Shown here one piece after another: positions 52,052-59,740 of a stretch of DNA of 64,000 bases. Numbering within the stretch: position 1 is the stretch's first letter; the number at the start of each line of letters is the position of its first letter. The position numbers and the translations under genes were made by a program. The DNA comes from Bog-159 sp050008575 (GTDB lineage: Bacteria > Acidobacteriota > Terriglobia > Bryobacterales > Bryobacteraceae): contig JBEKMJ010000035.1 of the NCBI GenBank assembly GCA_050008575.1, positions 11,870 through 75,869 on the forward strand, given 5' to 3'. The notes under the pieces are model-generated. The model saw nothing but the letters and a program-made list of their open reading frames with translations, did not search any database and was not told where the DNA came from.

Positions 52052-52528
52052 CTACGATTCTTCGGCCTCGAGCAGACTTTCGAGTTCCGGCAGGACCGTG
52101 AGATCCTTATTCCTGCCCGCAGCTCGCTTGGCCTTGATCAGACTGCTGAGATCCAACGTCCGGACCGTTCGGCCAAACGCCTCCGCGATATAGGACCCTG
52201 CCCGCACTTCATCGAACGCCCCGAGCCCGCTCACCTCGCCCAGCAAATCGATGTCGCCCAAGTCGGTCGCAAGGGTGAAAACGGTTCCGTTTCGCAATGT
52301 GGACTCATCCCAAATAAATGGCAGGCCTTCCGGCAGTCCGCGCAAGCGGGGATGGTACGGCGCCAACGCCTGTGCCAGACGACGGAGGTTATCGGGTCTC
52401 CGCGAGTAGCAGATGTCGAGATCGTCCGTCATGAAGCGGCTGCCGTTAATGATTGCCGACCAGCCGCCGATAACGACGAACTCCACATCCGCGTCGACGA
52501 GCGCCTGCACCGCGGTCTCTGGGTTCAT
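52052..52528 (-). CDS. Nucleotidyltransferase-fold protein (MNT/AbiEii-like)
   Basis: 158 residues from the ATG at 52528. The polymerase-beta-type site reads EFVVIGGWSAIINGSRFMTD then DLDICYSRRPDN, with GG, S and the D-x-D pair; a third acid follows in GDIDLLGEV. Such small nucleotidyltransferases act as antitoxins or toxins by adding nucleotides to protein or tRNA. Its start overlaps the stop of the small gene upstream by 4 bases (ATGA), a toxin-antitoxin style arrangement. Which partner is toxic is unknown. Confidence 0.78.
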   Translation of the reverse strand: MNPETAVQALVDADVEFVVIGGWSAIINGSRFMTDDLDICYSRRPDNLRRLAQALAPYHPRLRGLPEGLPFIWDESTLRNGTVFTLATDLGDIDLLGEVSGLGAFDEVRAGSYIAEAFGRTVRTLDLSSLIKAKRAAGRNKDLTVLPELESLLEAEES

Positions 52529-52752
52529 GCCCGTCGCCGCCGAGCGGCTCCGCGGACCCTTTCCGCAATACGACAAACCTCCAGCATTCGCTCTACGCGC
52601 TCTGCCGGCGTCAGCCGCAACTGGCCGATCAGCAGCGTCAGGTCGATGCCGAACTTCTTGGCCGCCTCAATACGGCTTCCCGGAGCCGGATTCCGCAGTC
52701 TCTCCTCGGCCCGCGCGAGTTCCTCGGGCGTTAATGCGCGCAACTCCCTCAC
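52525..52752 (-). CDS. Small helical protein, partner of the nucleotidyltransferase
   Basis: 75 residues: LTPEELARAEERLRNPAPGS, RIEAAKKFGIDLTLLIGQLR, LTPAERVERMLEVCRIAERV and a basic tail. It is all helical and does not match the HEPN motif (R-x4-6-H). Similar small proteins are, from memory, found ahead of this type of nucleotidyltransferase. The genes are translationally coupled. It is probably the other half of a two-gene module; it could position substrate or be the modified target. Confidence 0.6.
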   Translation of the reverse strand: MRELRALTPEELARAEERLRNPAPGSRIEAAKKFGIDLTLLIGQLRLTPAERVERMLEVCRIAERVRGAARRRRA

Positions 52753-52810
52753 ATCTTAAAGTCTACCGCGTGTGACGCATCTCCGCGGTGCCGCGTGGCA
52801 GAATCACAGT

Positions 52811-53530
52811 ATGGAAGAAACGACATTTTCCGGCAAAGTTGCAATTGTTACAGGCGGCACGCGCGGCATCGGACGGTCCATCGCGCAGCGGTTGCTGCGG
52901 GAAGGCGCGGCGGTAGCCGTATGCAGCCGATTGCACGAACACGTGCAAGCTTTTCTGGAGGATTGCCAACCCATCGCGGCGGAGCGGCTGCTGGCGGAAC
53001 CCGCCGACGTCTCGAAACTGGAAGATGTGCGCCGCTTCTTCGCCAGCGTCGATACGCGGTTCGGCGGCGTGGATTTCTTGATCAACAATGCCGGCATCGG
53101 CGTGTTCAAAAGTGTGGCGGATCTCACACCGGAGGAGTGGCGCCGCACCATCGACTTGAACTTAAGCGGGGTTTATTATTGTAGCCATGAAGCGTTGCCG
53201 CGCATGAAACTTCGGGGCGCGGGATACATCGTCAATATCGGCAGCCTCGCGGGAAAGAATGCGTTTGCCGGCGGCGCGGCTTACAATGCGTCCAAGTTCG
53301 GACTAAACGGATTCAGCGAAGCGATGATGCTGGATCACCGTTACGACAACGTGCGCGTCAGCTACATCATGCCCGGCAGTGTGGATACGGATTTCGCGGC
53401 GCGGGCCGGCGCGGCGCCGTGGAAAATACAGCCCGAAGACGTCGCCGAAGTCGTGGCCATGCTGCTCCGCATGCCCGCGCGTACGCTGATTAGCCGCGTG
53501 GAAATACGGCCTTCCAAGCCTCAGAAGTAG
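52811..53530 (+). CDS. Short-chain dehydrogenase/reductase
   Basis: 239 residues from the ATG at 52811, which leads directly into the Rossmann fold GKVAIVTGGTRGIGRSIAQR. NNAGIGVFKSVADL, NIGSLAGKNAFAGGAAYNASK (Ser, Tyr-x3-Lys) and IMPGSVDTDF are intact. It is a cytoplasmic NAD(P)-dependent oxidoreductase of the classical SDR group; the substrate is unknown. It is divergent from the nucleotidyltransferase module (58 bases apart), and the Clp-type ATPase gene follows ~100 bases downstream. Confidence 0.88.
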   Translation: MEETTFSGKVAIVTGGTRGIGRSIAQRLLREGAAVAVCSRLHEHVQAFLEDCQPIAAERLLAEPADVSKLEDVRRFFASVDTRFGGVDFLINNAGIGVFKSVADLTPEEWRRTIDLNLSGVYYCSHEALPRMKLRGAGYIVNIGSLAGKNAFAGGAAYNASKFGLNGFSEAMMLDHRYDNVRVSYIMPGSVDTDFAARAGAAPWKIQPEDVAEVVAMLLRMPARTLISRVEIRPSKPQK

Positions 53531-53629
53531 TAGGAAACACGGTGCGCCATAAAATTGGCACACGACGTGCTATTGGCCCTGTCGAGCAGGACCTCCTGGG
53601 AGGAATGCAAAGTGGAAAGAGGCAAAGTC

Positions 53630-54808
53630 ATGGGCCGGACGAACAAGCAGCTAGACCCAACGCTCACGGGAACTGAAGCGGTGAAACTCGATGCCGATTT
53701 GCGTCGGCGGATCGTGGGGCAGGACGAGGCCGTCGATCAGATCGTAAATATCTATCAGACGTTCCTGGCGGGCATGTCCGGCCCGGGCAGACCCATCGGC
53801 AATTTCCTCTTTCTGGGACCCACCGGTTCGGGCAAGACGCGCCTGGTGGAAGCCACGGCGGAGAGCCTGGTGGGCGATATGCGCGCAGTAGTTAAGATCG
53901 ACTGCGCGGAGTTCCAACACAGCCACGAGATCGCCAAATTGATCGGTTCGCCGCCGGGATATTTGGGGCATCGCGAGACCCACCCGCTGCTGAGCCAGGA
54001 AGTCCTACAGCAACATTACACCGACAAGATCAAGCTGAGCTTCGTGCTGTTCGACGAGATCGAGAAAGCCAGCGACTCCTTGTGGAATCTGTTACTGGGA
54101 ATTCTGGACAAGGCGACTCTGACGCTGGGCGACAACCGCCGCGTGGATTTTTCGCGCGCCATGATCTTCATGACCAGCAACCTCGGCGCCGGCGAAATGA
54201 ATTCGATCCTGCGTCCCAATCTGGGATTCGCGGCTTCCGAAGTGGAACGTAAGTGTGCCGAAGGCGTAGTGGATGGAAACCTCACGGAAAAAATTTCGCG
54301 TGCCGGCGTCGAAGCCGCGCGGCGGAAGTTCACCCCGGAGTTCATGAACCGCATCGACAAAGTAGTAGTCTTCCGGCCGCTGGGCGAGCCGGAGTTGCGC
54401 AAGATTCTGGGCCTGGAGCTGAATATCCTGCAGCACCGCATCTTCAATTCCGCGAACGGAGCGCCGTTCGTGTTCTCGCTGAGCGAGCCGGCCAAGGACT
54501 TTCTGCTGCGCGAAGGCACGGACCTGAAGTATGGAGCGCGGCATCTGAAACGGGCCATCGATCGCAGCCTGGTGCATCCGTTGTCCAACCTCATCGCCAC
54601 CGACCAGGTGCGCGGCGGGGATCTCATCAAGGTGGATTACGATGGCGAACTGGAGCGCATGACATTTTTCACGGAACAGGAAGACATGCCGCCCTACGCC
54701 ATGATGCAGATGATAGAGCCGCCGGTGACCACGGCAATCGGGACCTTCGCTACCGGAGCGGGAGTTGAGCCGCCCCGCAGCGCCAACGCCAAATCGTCGC
54801 GCCGCTAA
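53630..54808 (+). CDS. Single-ring Clp/HSP100-type AAA+ ATPase (ClpB D2-like)
   Basis: 392 residues from the ATG at 53630. The N-terminus goes straight into an AAA+ module: RRRIVGQDEAVDQIVNIYQT, Walker A LGPTGSGKTRLVEA, Walker B FVLFDEIEKASDSLWNLLLG, pore region SPPGYLGHRET, sensor 1 IFMTSNLGAGEM, arginine finger region FTPEFMNRIDKVVVFRPL, and a D2-small domain with sensor 2 KYGARHLKRAIDR. This is ClpB/ClpA domain 2 without the N domain, D1 or coiled coil, plus a Pro-rich tail. No IGF-type loop for ClpP is obvious, so it is a stand-alone unfoldase or a partner of something else. Confidence 0.88.
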   Translation: MGRTNKQLDPTLTGTEAVKLDADLRRRIVGQDEAVDQIVNIYQTFLAGMSGPGRPIGNFLFLGPTGSGKTRLVEATAESLVGDMRAVVKIDCAEFQHSHEIAKLIGSPPGYLGHRETHPLLSQEVLQQHYTDKIKLSFVLFDEIEKASDSLWNLLLGILDKATLTLGDNRRVDFSRAMIFMTSNLGAGEMNSILRPNLGFAASEVERKCAEGVVDGNLTEKISRAGVEAARRKFTPEFMNRIDKVVVFRPLGEPELRKILGLELNILQHRIFNSANGAPFVFSLSEPAKDFLLREGTDLKYGARHLKRAIDRSLVHPLSNLIATDQVRGGDLIKVDYDGELERMTFFTEQEDMPPYAMMQMIEPPVTTAIGTFATGAGVEPPRSANAKSSRR

Positions 54809-54814
54809 GGTAGT

Positions 54815-54860
54815 GTGGGGCGGGATTTATCCCGCGCGGGGCTTGAGCCCCGCACGTCGC
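54815..54860. repeat. Hairpin cluster
   Basis: GTGGGGC start, then GCGGGATttATCCCGC and GCGGGGCTtgAGCCCCGC. The same two modules, differently worn, recur at 55.67-55.70 kb on the other side of the menaquinone methyltransferase gene. Confidence 0.75.
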
Positions 54861-54932
54861 GAAGGGACAGGTTGGCGAGTGGTTTCCGGAGAGCCTGTCT
54901 AGGGCGCCACGCGTGCTACAATTCGGCTGCGA

Positions 54933-55655
54933 ATGTCTATTCCAGCCGAAAGGCGTGACCTCCGTCTGATGCGCGCGATGTTCAGTACCATCGCGCCGCG
55001 CTATGACTTTATTACGCGCATTTTCTCCTATGGTATGGACCGCCGCTGGAAACGGCGCGGTGTCGAAATGGCGGGTCTGCCGGAGCGGGCGACGGTCCTG
55101 GACCTGGCATCCGGAACAGGCGACTTTTCGAAGCTGGTGGCCGAGCGTCGCCCACAGGCCAAGGCCATCGCCGTGGATCTGACCGAGCGCATGCTGCGCC
55201 TGGCCCGTAACCGGGGTATCCGCGACGCCGTGTGCGCCGACGCGACCATACTGCCATTCCCCGAACAGACCTTCGACTGTGTGTTTATCGGCTACGGTCT
55301 GCGCAATTTCCCGGACCTGAATGCCGCGCTGCGGGAGATCCACCGCGTGACCCGTCCGGGCGGTATCCTGGTGACCCTGGATTTCTTCCTCCCGGTGAAT
55401 CCCGTGCTGCGCCATTTATATGTCGGCTACCTGTACGTGCAGGGCGGATTCTGGGGATTGTTGCTGCATGGCCGCCCCCGCATCTACACCTATATTCCGG
55501 ATTCGCTGCGCTCCTTCATCTCCATGCATGATTTCGCCGAGCGTCTGCGGGACTTCGGCTACGCTTCCGTCACGGCACACGGCTTCATCTTTGGCGGCAT
55601 CGGCCTGCATTGGGCCGCAAAGAGGGAGAATCCTGCGCCGGTTGCCGCACCTTAG
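54933..55655 (+). CDS. menG: Demethylmenaquinone/ubiquinone C-methyltransferase (UbiE/MenG)
   Basis: 240 residues. MRAMFSTIAPRYDFITRIFS, GMDRRWKRRGVEMAGL, motif I VLDLASGTGDFSKLVA, IGYGLRNFPDLNAALREIHR and VTRPGGILVTLDFFLPVNPV are the UbiE/MenG fingerprint. It transfers a methyl group from SAM to demethylmenaquinone at the membrane, the last step of menaquinone synthesis; Acidobacteria use menaquinone, so MenG is the better name. It appears monocistronic and is flanked by hairpin clusters. Confidence 0.93.
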   Translation: MSIPAERRDLRLMRAMFSTIAPRYDFITRIFSYGMDRRWKRRGVEMAGLPERATVLDLASGTGDFSKLVAERRPQAKAIAVDLTERMLRLARNRGIRDAVCADATILPFPEQTFDCVFIGYGLRNFPDLNAALREIHRVTRPGGILVTLDFFLPVNPVLRHLYVGYLYVQGGFWGLLLHGRPRIYTYIPDSLRSFISMHDFAERLRDFGYASVTAHGFIFGGIGLHWAAKRENPAPVAAP

Positions 55656-55667
55656 AAGTTTGGGGGG

Positions 55668-55705
55668 GGCGGGATTCCCGCGCGGGGCTTCAGCCCCGCC
55701 GCAGC
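55668..55705. repeat. Hairpin cluster
   Basis: A G-run followed by GCGGGAttCCCGC and GCGGGGCTtcAGCCCCGC, directly after the menaquinone methyltransferase gene. The rest of the stretch to 55940 has no gene that I can support. Confidence 0.75.
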
Positions 55706-55939
55706 GGCGGCGGCTATCATCGCGTCCAGGTAGTGTCCAAATGTTAAACAGTTGGTTCTATTACCGGTTTGCCGTGCCGAACCGTAACGCATCTTTTTCT
55801 TAGCCGTCTGGTGATAAAAGTGGCCCGATTCGCCACTAATGTACGAAACGTTCGGCCGGAGAGCTCCAAACGGTCCGTCGCTGCTGTGCGAACGTAACTT
55901 TCGTTATAGTACTTGAATCTATTTAAGGAGCTTTGCAAT

Positions 55940-55957
55940 TTGGCACGGGAATTGCTA
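55940..55957 (+). promoter_or_regulatory. Sigma-54 (RpoN) promoter
   Basis: TTGGCACGGGAATTGCTA matches the -24/-12 consensus TGGCACG-N4-TTGCW at every key position. The -24 GG is at 55942-55943 and the -12 GC at 55954-55955, exactly 10 bases between them. It points toward the DksA/TraR gene, giving a ~145-base leader. About 230 bases of gene-free DNA upstream could hold the activator site. Confidence 0.8.
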
Positions 55958-56113
55958 CAGTGGTTTCCCGTGTGGCGCCGTTCTGGAACAGAACGGTTGT
56001 ACTTGAGCCGAAGAGGCTGAGATTTTTTGAAACTTTTGGAGTGAAATTTCGTCTATCTGCTGTCGGGCACACGAACCCGGCAAGATAGAACGAAAAAAGA
56101 TAGGAGAAAGATC

Positions 56114-56494
56114 ATGAACAGAACCGAACTCGAAAAATACAAGGCGATCCTGTTGGCCAAGCAAGCCGAACTGTCCGGTGGCCTGCGGAATCGCGACGAA
56201 ATCCTGATTGAAAAGACCCCGGATGCCCTGGATGAGGTGCAACTTGCTGGAGAGAGAGAACTTGCGATTCGCAACTTGGACCGAGAGGCCAGCCTGCTGC
56301 GCAACGTAAGGGCCGCTCTTTTCCGCATCAACGACGGCAGTTACGGCGTTTGCCTGCACTGCGAGGAGGACATCAAGCCCAAGCGCCTGGAAGCGGTGCC
56401 GTGGGCGGCCTTCTGCATCCACTGCCAGGAAGCTGCCGATCGGCACGAGTTCGCCGCCGCCGAGTCGATCGACGATCTGCTGCGAGCCGCCTAA
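56114..56494 (+). CDS. DksA/TraR-family C4 zinc-finger protein
   Basis: 126 residues. An N-terminal coiled coil (NRTELEKYKAILLAKQAELS; then ELAIRNLDREASLLRNVRAA with the family R-N-x-A-L pattern) leads to the zinc finger YGVCLHCEEDIKPKRLEAVP and FCIHCQEAA, where all four cysteines are present. DksA-type proteins enter the RNA polymerase secondary channel and adjust initiation, often with ppGpp. The coiled-coil tip lacks the DxxDxA motif of E. coli DksA, so its effect on polymerase may differ. RBS AGGAGAAAG. It is transcribed from a sigma-54 promoter and closed by a terminator. Confidence 0.9.
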   Translation: MNRTELEKYKAILLAKQAELSGGLRNRDEILIEKTPDALDEVQLAGERELAIRNLDREASLLRNVRAALFRINDGSYGVCLHCEEDIKPKRLEAVPWAAFCIHCQEAADRHEFAAAESIDDLLRAA

Positions 56495-56513
56495 AGTCCA
56501 GGTATGCTCTTGA

Positions 56514-56542
56514 GGGCGCGGGAGTAATCTCGCGCCCTTTTT
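56514..56542 (+). terminator. Rho-independent terminator after the DksA/TraR gene
   Basis: GGGCGCG-ggagtaatct-CGCGCCC stem followed by TTTTT, 20 bases after the stop. The gene is therefore a single-gene transcription unit. Confidence 0.8.
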
Positions 56543-56670
56543 GTCTCATGTGTCCCAAACCGCACCCCATTGCGCAACGCTGTGCGCGACCTGAGTGCGC
56601 TTTGAGCGACCATACCCACCCTCTGTAAAAACCACCAGTACTGGCTCCGTTTCCGCAGCCGGCGGGGTGC

Positions 56671-57630
56671 CTATCGCCCGCCCGCATAATCCGTGTAAAG
56701 CCGGGCGATGTGCGCGCTGCGAACGTCTCCCGGATGGATCGTCACGCGATAGCGGAAGCGCAAGGCCTCACCTGGCGCCAGGGTGAGGCTGCCGTTCTTG
56801 CTCTTGTCGTTCTCGAAATCGTGAACGCCAAAAATATTGGCCGCAAACAGGCCGTAACTGCGCGCATGCCAATAAGTTGGATGCCTGGGGTTCGACGGAT
56901 GGTCGAATATCGCGATTCCCAGCGGCTCGCCATTCAGCACGCCATAGTAATCCGCCCAATCGGCGCGCTTCCCCCAGACCTGCTTTTCGCCCTCACCTCC
57001 CTGGGAGTCCACCAGGTGGCCGGTGCGCTCGGGTTGCGCCGGCGCACCGCCGTGCGGTTCTTCCAGCGCGGATGCCAGGCGCACCGCGAATGTGCCTTCC
57101 TTCGTGTCGCCAAAGGTCACCTTTTCGCGCGCCGTCAAGGTGATATCGAAATCGATGGTGCGGGTCTTCGCCTGACCGTAGAACGTCATCCTGCGCCCTT
57201 CGCTCAAAAGCACCTGGCCGGCAGGGTCGCGCCAGTCGAAAGTGGCGTCTATCGCCCCGGAGTCCTTTCCATCCGTCAAGCTATTGATCTTGGCCAGCAC
57301 GATGCGCCCGAATTTGCCGCCGCGCGCCTCGTTGCCCCAGAAGTCGAACCCGTTTACGTCGCCGTGCGAGAACCACAAGCCGCGATGATGGGGGTGGTCC
57401 CGCGATTCGCCGGGGATGTCCTCTTCCATCGGATACCCGCGCGTCACGATTTTACCGCTAGCCGAGCGCAGCGGGTGCAAATAGGGTTTGTTGGTCTCCG
57501 GCCCGATGAAGAATTGGGTGAACGGTTTGTCCTTGATCTCCACCGAGATGTATTCGATGCCGTGTTGCGCGATGCGCACCTGGGCCGCCAAGGGCGCCGC
57601 CAGCAGGATCCCGCACAGAACTGGCTTCAT
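56671..57630 (-). CDS. Secreted DUF6807 (PmoA-like) family protein
   Basis: 319 residues from the ATG at 57630, giving a signal peptide (KPVLCGILLAAPLAAQ). The family marks are FTQFFIGPETNKPYLHPLRS, the His cluster GESRDHPHHRGLWFSHGDVN, DFWGNEARGG and DHPSNPRHPTYWHARSYGLF. The many conserved His and Asp residues suggest a metal or sugar site. Databases often call these PmoA, but there is no relation to methane monooxygenase. It is predicted periplasmic, possibly in polysaccharide use. It is convergent with the DksA/TraR gene. Confidence 0.82.
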   Translation of the reverse strand: MKPVLCGILLAAPLAAQVRIAQHGIEYISVEIKDKPFTQFFIGPETNKPYLHPLRSASGKIVTRGYPMEEDIPGESRDHPHHRGLWFSHGDVNGFDFWGNEARGGKFGRIVLAKINSLTDGKDSGAIDATFDWRDPAGQVLLSEGRRMTFYGQAKTRTIDFDITLTAREKVTFGDTKEGTFAVRLASALEEPHGGAPAQPERTGHLVDSQGGEGEKQVWGKRADWADYYGVLNGEPLGIAIFDHPSNPRHPTYWHARSYGLFAANIFGVHDFENDKSKNGSLTLAPGEALRFRYRVTIHPGDVRSAHIARLYTDYAGGR

Positions 57631-57733
57631 GGCAACAGTACAACACACCGCGATGCGGTGCGGCAAATTCCCCCCCAAAACGAACCCATCTGAGTACTAG
57701 AACAAATTCTATAGAGAAAGGGTAGAAACCGGC

Positions 57734-57761
57734 TTGACAACAGAAATCAGTTAAGTAATTC
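57734..57761 (+). promoter_or_regulatory. Probable sigma-70 promoter of the TauE/PEP-synthase-like operon
   Basis: TTGACA at 57734-57739, 16 bases, then TAATTC at 57756-57761, in AT-rich DNA that contrasts with the surroundings. Transcription would start about 10 bases before the ATG at 57778, so the leader is very short or absent. A TATTAT at 57766 is too far from TTGACA to pair with it. Confidence 0.45.
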
Positions 57762-57777
57762 TATCTATTATACCTGC

Positions 57778-58083
57778 ATGGTGCTAAAAACATTCCCGTC
57801 CGTCCGCGGCATGTCCAAGCCGCTGGCTCTTGCTCTAACCCTGCTTCCCACGAATCTGCTGGCGCAGGAAAAGGCGAGTGCCATGGTAATCGTGGCGGAC
57901 AGCCGCCATCTCACCGGCCTTACGGCCTGGTGGGTCAACGTGTACAACGAAAGCCATTTTTATTTCGCGCTGCTGACCGTCGTTTCAATCCCGCTGGCCG
58001 GCGCCATTCTGGGAGGCATTGCCGACCTGCTGATGCGCCAGATCGGCATCGACCTGAAGTCCCGGGCGCTGCAGGAGAACTAG
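57778..58083 (+). CDS. Small membrane protein of the DVU0150 type
   Basis: 101 residues with a signal or first helix (SKPLALALTLLPTNLLA), then IVADSRHLTGLTAWWVNVYN ESHFYFALLTVVSIPLAGAI as a second membrane helix and a C-terminal ADLLMRQIGIDLKSRALQEN. From memory this pattern matches the small proteins called DVU0150 family after Desulfovibrio, which sit beside TauE/SafE exporters. It is probably an accessory subunit of the exporter that starts 37 bases downstream. Function unknown. Confidence 0.65.
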   Translation: MVLKTFPSVRGMSKPLALALTLLPTNLLAQEKASAMVIVADSRHLTGLTAWWVNVYNESHFYFALLTVVSIPLAGAILGGIADLLMRQIGIDLKSRALQEN

Positions 58084-58120
58084 CGGCCCGATTTTTTTCG
58101 AGGGTTATTGAGGTGACTTC

Positions 58121-59185
58121 ATGAGTTGGTTTTATGTGCTCCTGCCCATTGCCGGAGTGCACGTATGGTGGCCCGGCCTGGTGATCCTGGGCCTGGGCGT
58201 CGGAATTATCGGAGGCTTCTTTGGCATGGGCGGCGCGTGGATGGTTACGCCCGCCCTGAACATCCTCGGTCTTCCGATGGCCTTTGCGATCGGGACCGAT
58301 ATCACCCACATGGCGGGGAAATCCCTGATCTCCACCATGCGGCATGCCAAGTTCGGCAACGTCGATTACAAGCTCTCGCTGATCATGGTCTTCGGAACCA
58401 TCGGCGGATTGGAGATCGGCGCCCGCAACATCATGTGGCTGGAGCGCATCGGCAAGATCGATTTCTACGTCCGCTGCGGCTACCTGGTGCTGCTGACGGG
58501 GATCGCATGGCTGGTGTTTGCCGACGTCCTGAAGCGGCGGAACAAAGATCGCGCCGCCCGGGCCGCGGGCCAGCCGGTGGATCCTCTGACAACGGGCATC
58601 GAGTGGTACAAGACGCTCCAGCGGATCAAGATCCCGCCCGTCGTCAACTTTCCCAGAGCCGGTGTGCGCTGCTCCGTTTGGCTGCCGGTGGCCGTGGCAT
58701 TCTTTACCGGCTGGCTGGCCGGCGTTCTGGGGATTGGCGGCGGATTGATCCGCATGCCCTCGCTGATCTATTTGATCGGCGTCCCCACGCACGTCGCCGT
58801 GGGCACCGATCTTTTCGAAATCGCCGTCTCCGGCTTGTACGGCGCCGCGACTTACAGTTACAAAGGCCGCGTGGAATTGTGGGCCGCATTCATCATGCTC
58901 GTCGGCGCCGCCATTGGCGCGCAGATCGGCGCGGTGGCCACCAAGTACGTCAAGGGCTACGGCATCCGCATCTTCTTCGGATGCGCCGTCGTCGGCTGCG
59001 ACATATCCATTCTAATGAAGATCGTGGCGGCCACGCAGCCCAGCCTCAAATCGGTGCTGGACCTGTCCGCGACGATTCTGATTCTGGGGCTGGTGTCGCT
59101 GCTCTCGTTGTTTATCGTCTTGAAGTTCGTAATGGGCGTGCGGGAAGAACTGGCCCAGAAGAGAGAGGCGGTGCTGGTTGCGTAG
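58121..59185 (+). CDS. TauE/SafE-family membrane exporter
   Basis: 354 residues with about eight membrane helices in two homologous halves. Each half starts with the family glycine motif: GVGIIGGFFGMGGAWMVTPA and GWLAGVLGIGGGLIRMPSLI. Between them is a ~70-residue cytoplasmic loop with positive charges, longer than in most TauE proteins. The family exports sulfite, sulfoacetate or other small organic anions. The start is GTGACTTC-ATG with AGG upstream. Its end overlaps the next gene by 8 bases. Confidence 0.9.
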   Translation: MSWFYVLLPIAGVHVWWPGLVILGLGVGIIGGFFGMGGAWMVTPALNILGLPMAFAIGTDITHMAGKSLISTMRHAKFGNVDYKLSLIMVFGTIGGLEIGARNIMWLERIGKIDFYVRCGYLVLLTGIAWLVFADVLKRRNKDRAARAAGQPVDPLTTGIEWYKTLQRIKIPPVVNFPRAGVRCSVWLPVAVAFFTGWLAGVLGIGGGLIRMPSLIYLIGVPTHVAVGTDLFEIAVSGLYGAATYSYKGRVELWAAFIMLVGAAIGAQIGAVATKYVKGYGIRIFFGCAVVGCDISILMKIVAATQPSLKSVLDLSATILILGLVSLLSLFIVLKFVMGVREELAQKREAVLVA

Positions 59186-59720
59186 AACTACCCTGGCCGG
59201 CATCGCGGCGGCGCTGGCTCTCACCGGTTGCGGCAAACTGGGTCAGGTCGAGCAGGGTCGGGTCGTCGGTTATGACCCGCAAACGCGGCAGGTGACCTTG
59301 ATTCGCGAACCGGGGTTACTGCCGCCCGTGACCATCGACGCTCCCACGGATCCCAACGAAATGGGCCCGGCGCCGGCGGCCGGCGGCCTGATGCTCCTGG
59401 ATTCCAAGAACCGGCGCATCGTGATTTACGATCGCGCCGCCCAAGCCTTCCGGACCATCCAATACACGCCGCTCGCGGAGCGCCACAATGTCTCGAAGAG
59501 CCCCGGCCCTCCGGTGGTGGACCGCATTCGGAAAACCATCACGCTCTACGGCGCGAAGGATCGAACCGTGATTACATTCGCCGCCCCCAACGACCTGCTG
59601 GCGATGCCGGCCGGCACCTGGCAAGCCGGCGACGTGGTTCGCTATTACTACAAAGACCCCGTCCAGGCGCTACGATTGATGAACGTGACGAAGACGGATC
59701 TCTCCAACGCCGCCGGCTAA
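59178..59720 (+). CDS. Lipoprotein, DUF4881-like
   Basis: 180 residues from a TTG that overlaps the exporter gene. The N-terminus RRTTLAGIAAALALTGCGKL carries a lipobox (LTGC), so it should be anchored in a membrane after export. The mature part is beta-rich: GRVVGYDPQTRQVTLIREPG, LMLLDSKNRRIVIYDRAAQA and VVRYYYKDPVQALRLMNVTK. It resembles the DUF4881 proteins found beside similar exporters in sulfate reducers (recalled, not searched). The role could be substrate capture or gating at the outer face. Confidence 0.7.
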   Translation: MRRTTLAGIAAALALTGCGKLGQVEQGRVVGYDPQTRQVTLIREPGLLPPVTIDAPTDPNEMGPAPAAGGLMLLDSKNRRIVIYDRAAQAFRTIQYTPLAERHNVSKSPGPPVVDRIRKTITLYGAKDRTVITFAAPNDLLAMPAGTWQAGDVVRYYYKDPVQALRLMNVTKTDLSNAAG

Positions 59721-59740
59721 CAGCTCGTCCCACCCGACCT

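Noticed and set aside
56671..57630. Methane monooxygenase subunit PmoA
   Set aside because: The family is sometimes labelled PmoA, but this is a soluble secreted protein with no membrane helices or copper-site context.
57935..58792. 285-codon open frame opposite the TauE/SafE exporter gene
   Set aside because: It overlaps two well-supported membrane protein genes; its His/Gln-rich, low-complexity product is typical of GC-rich shadow frames.
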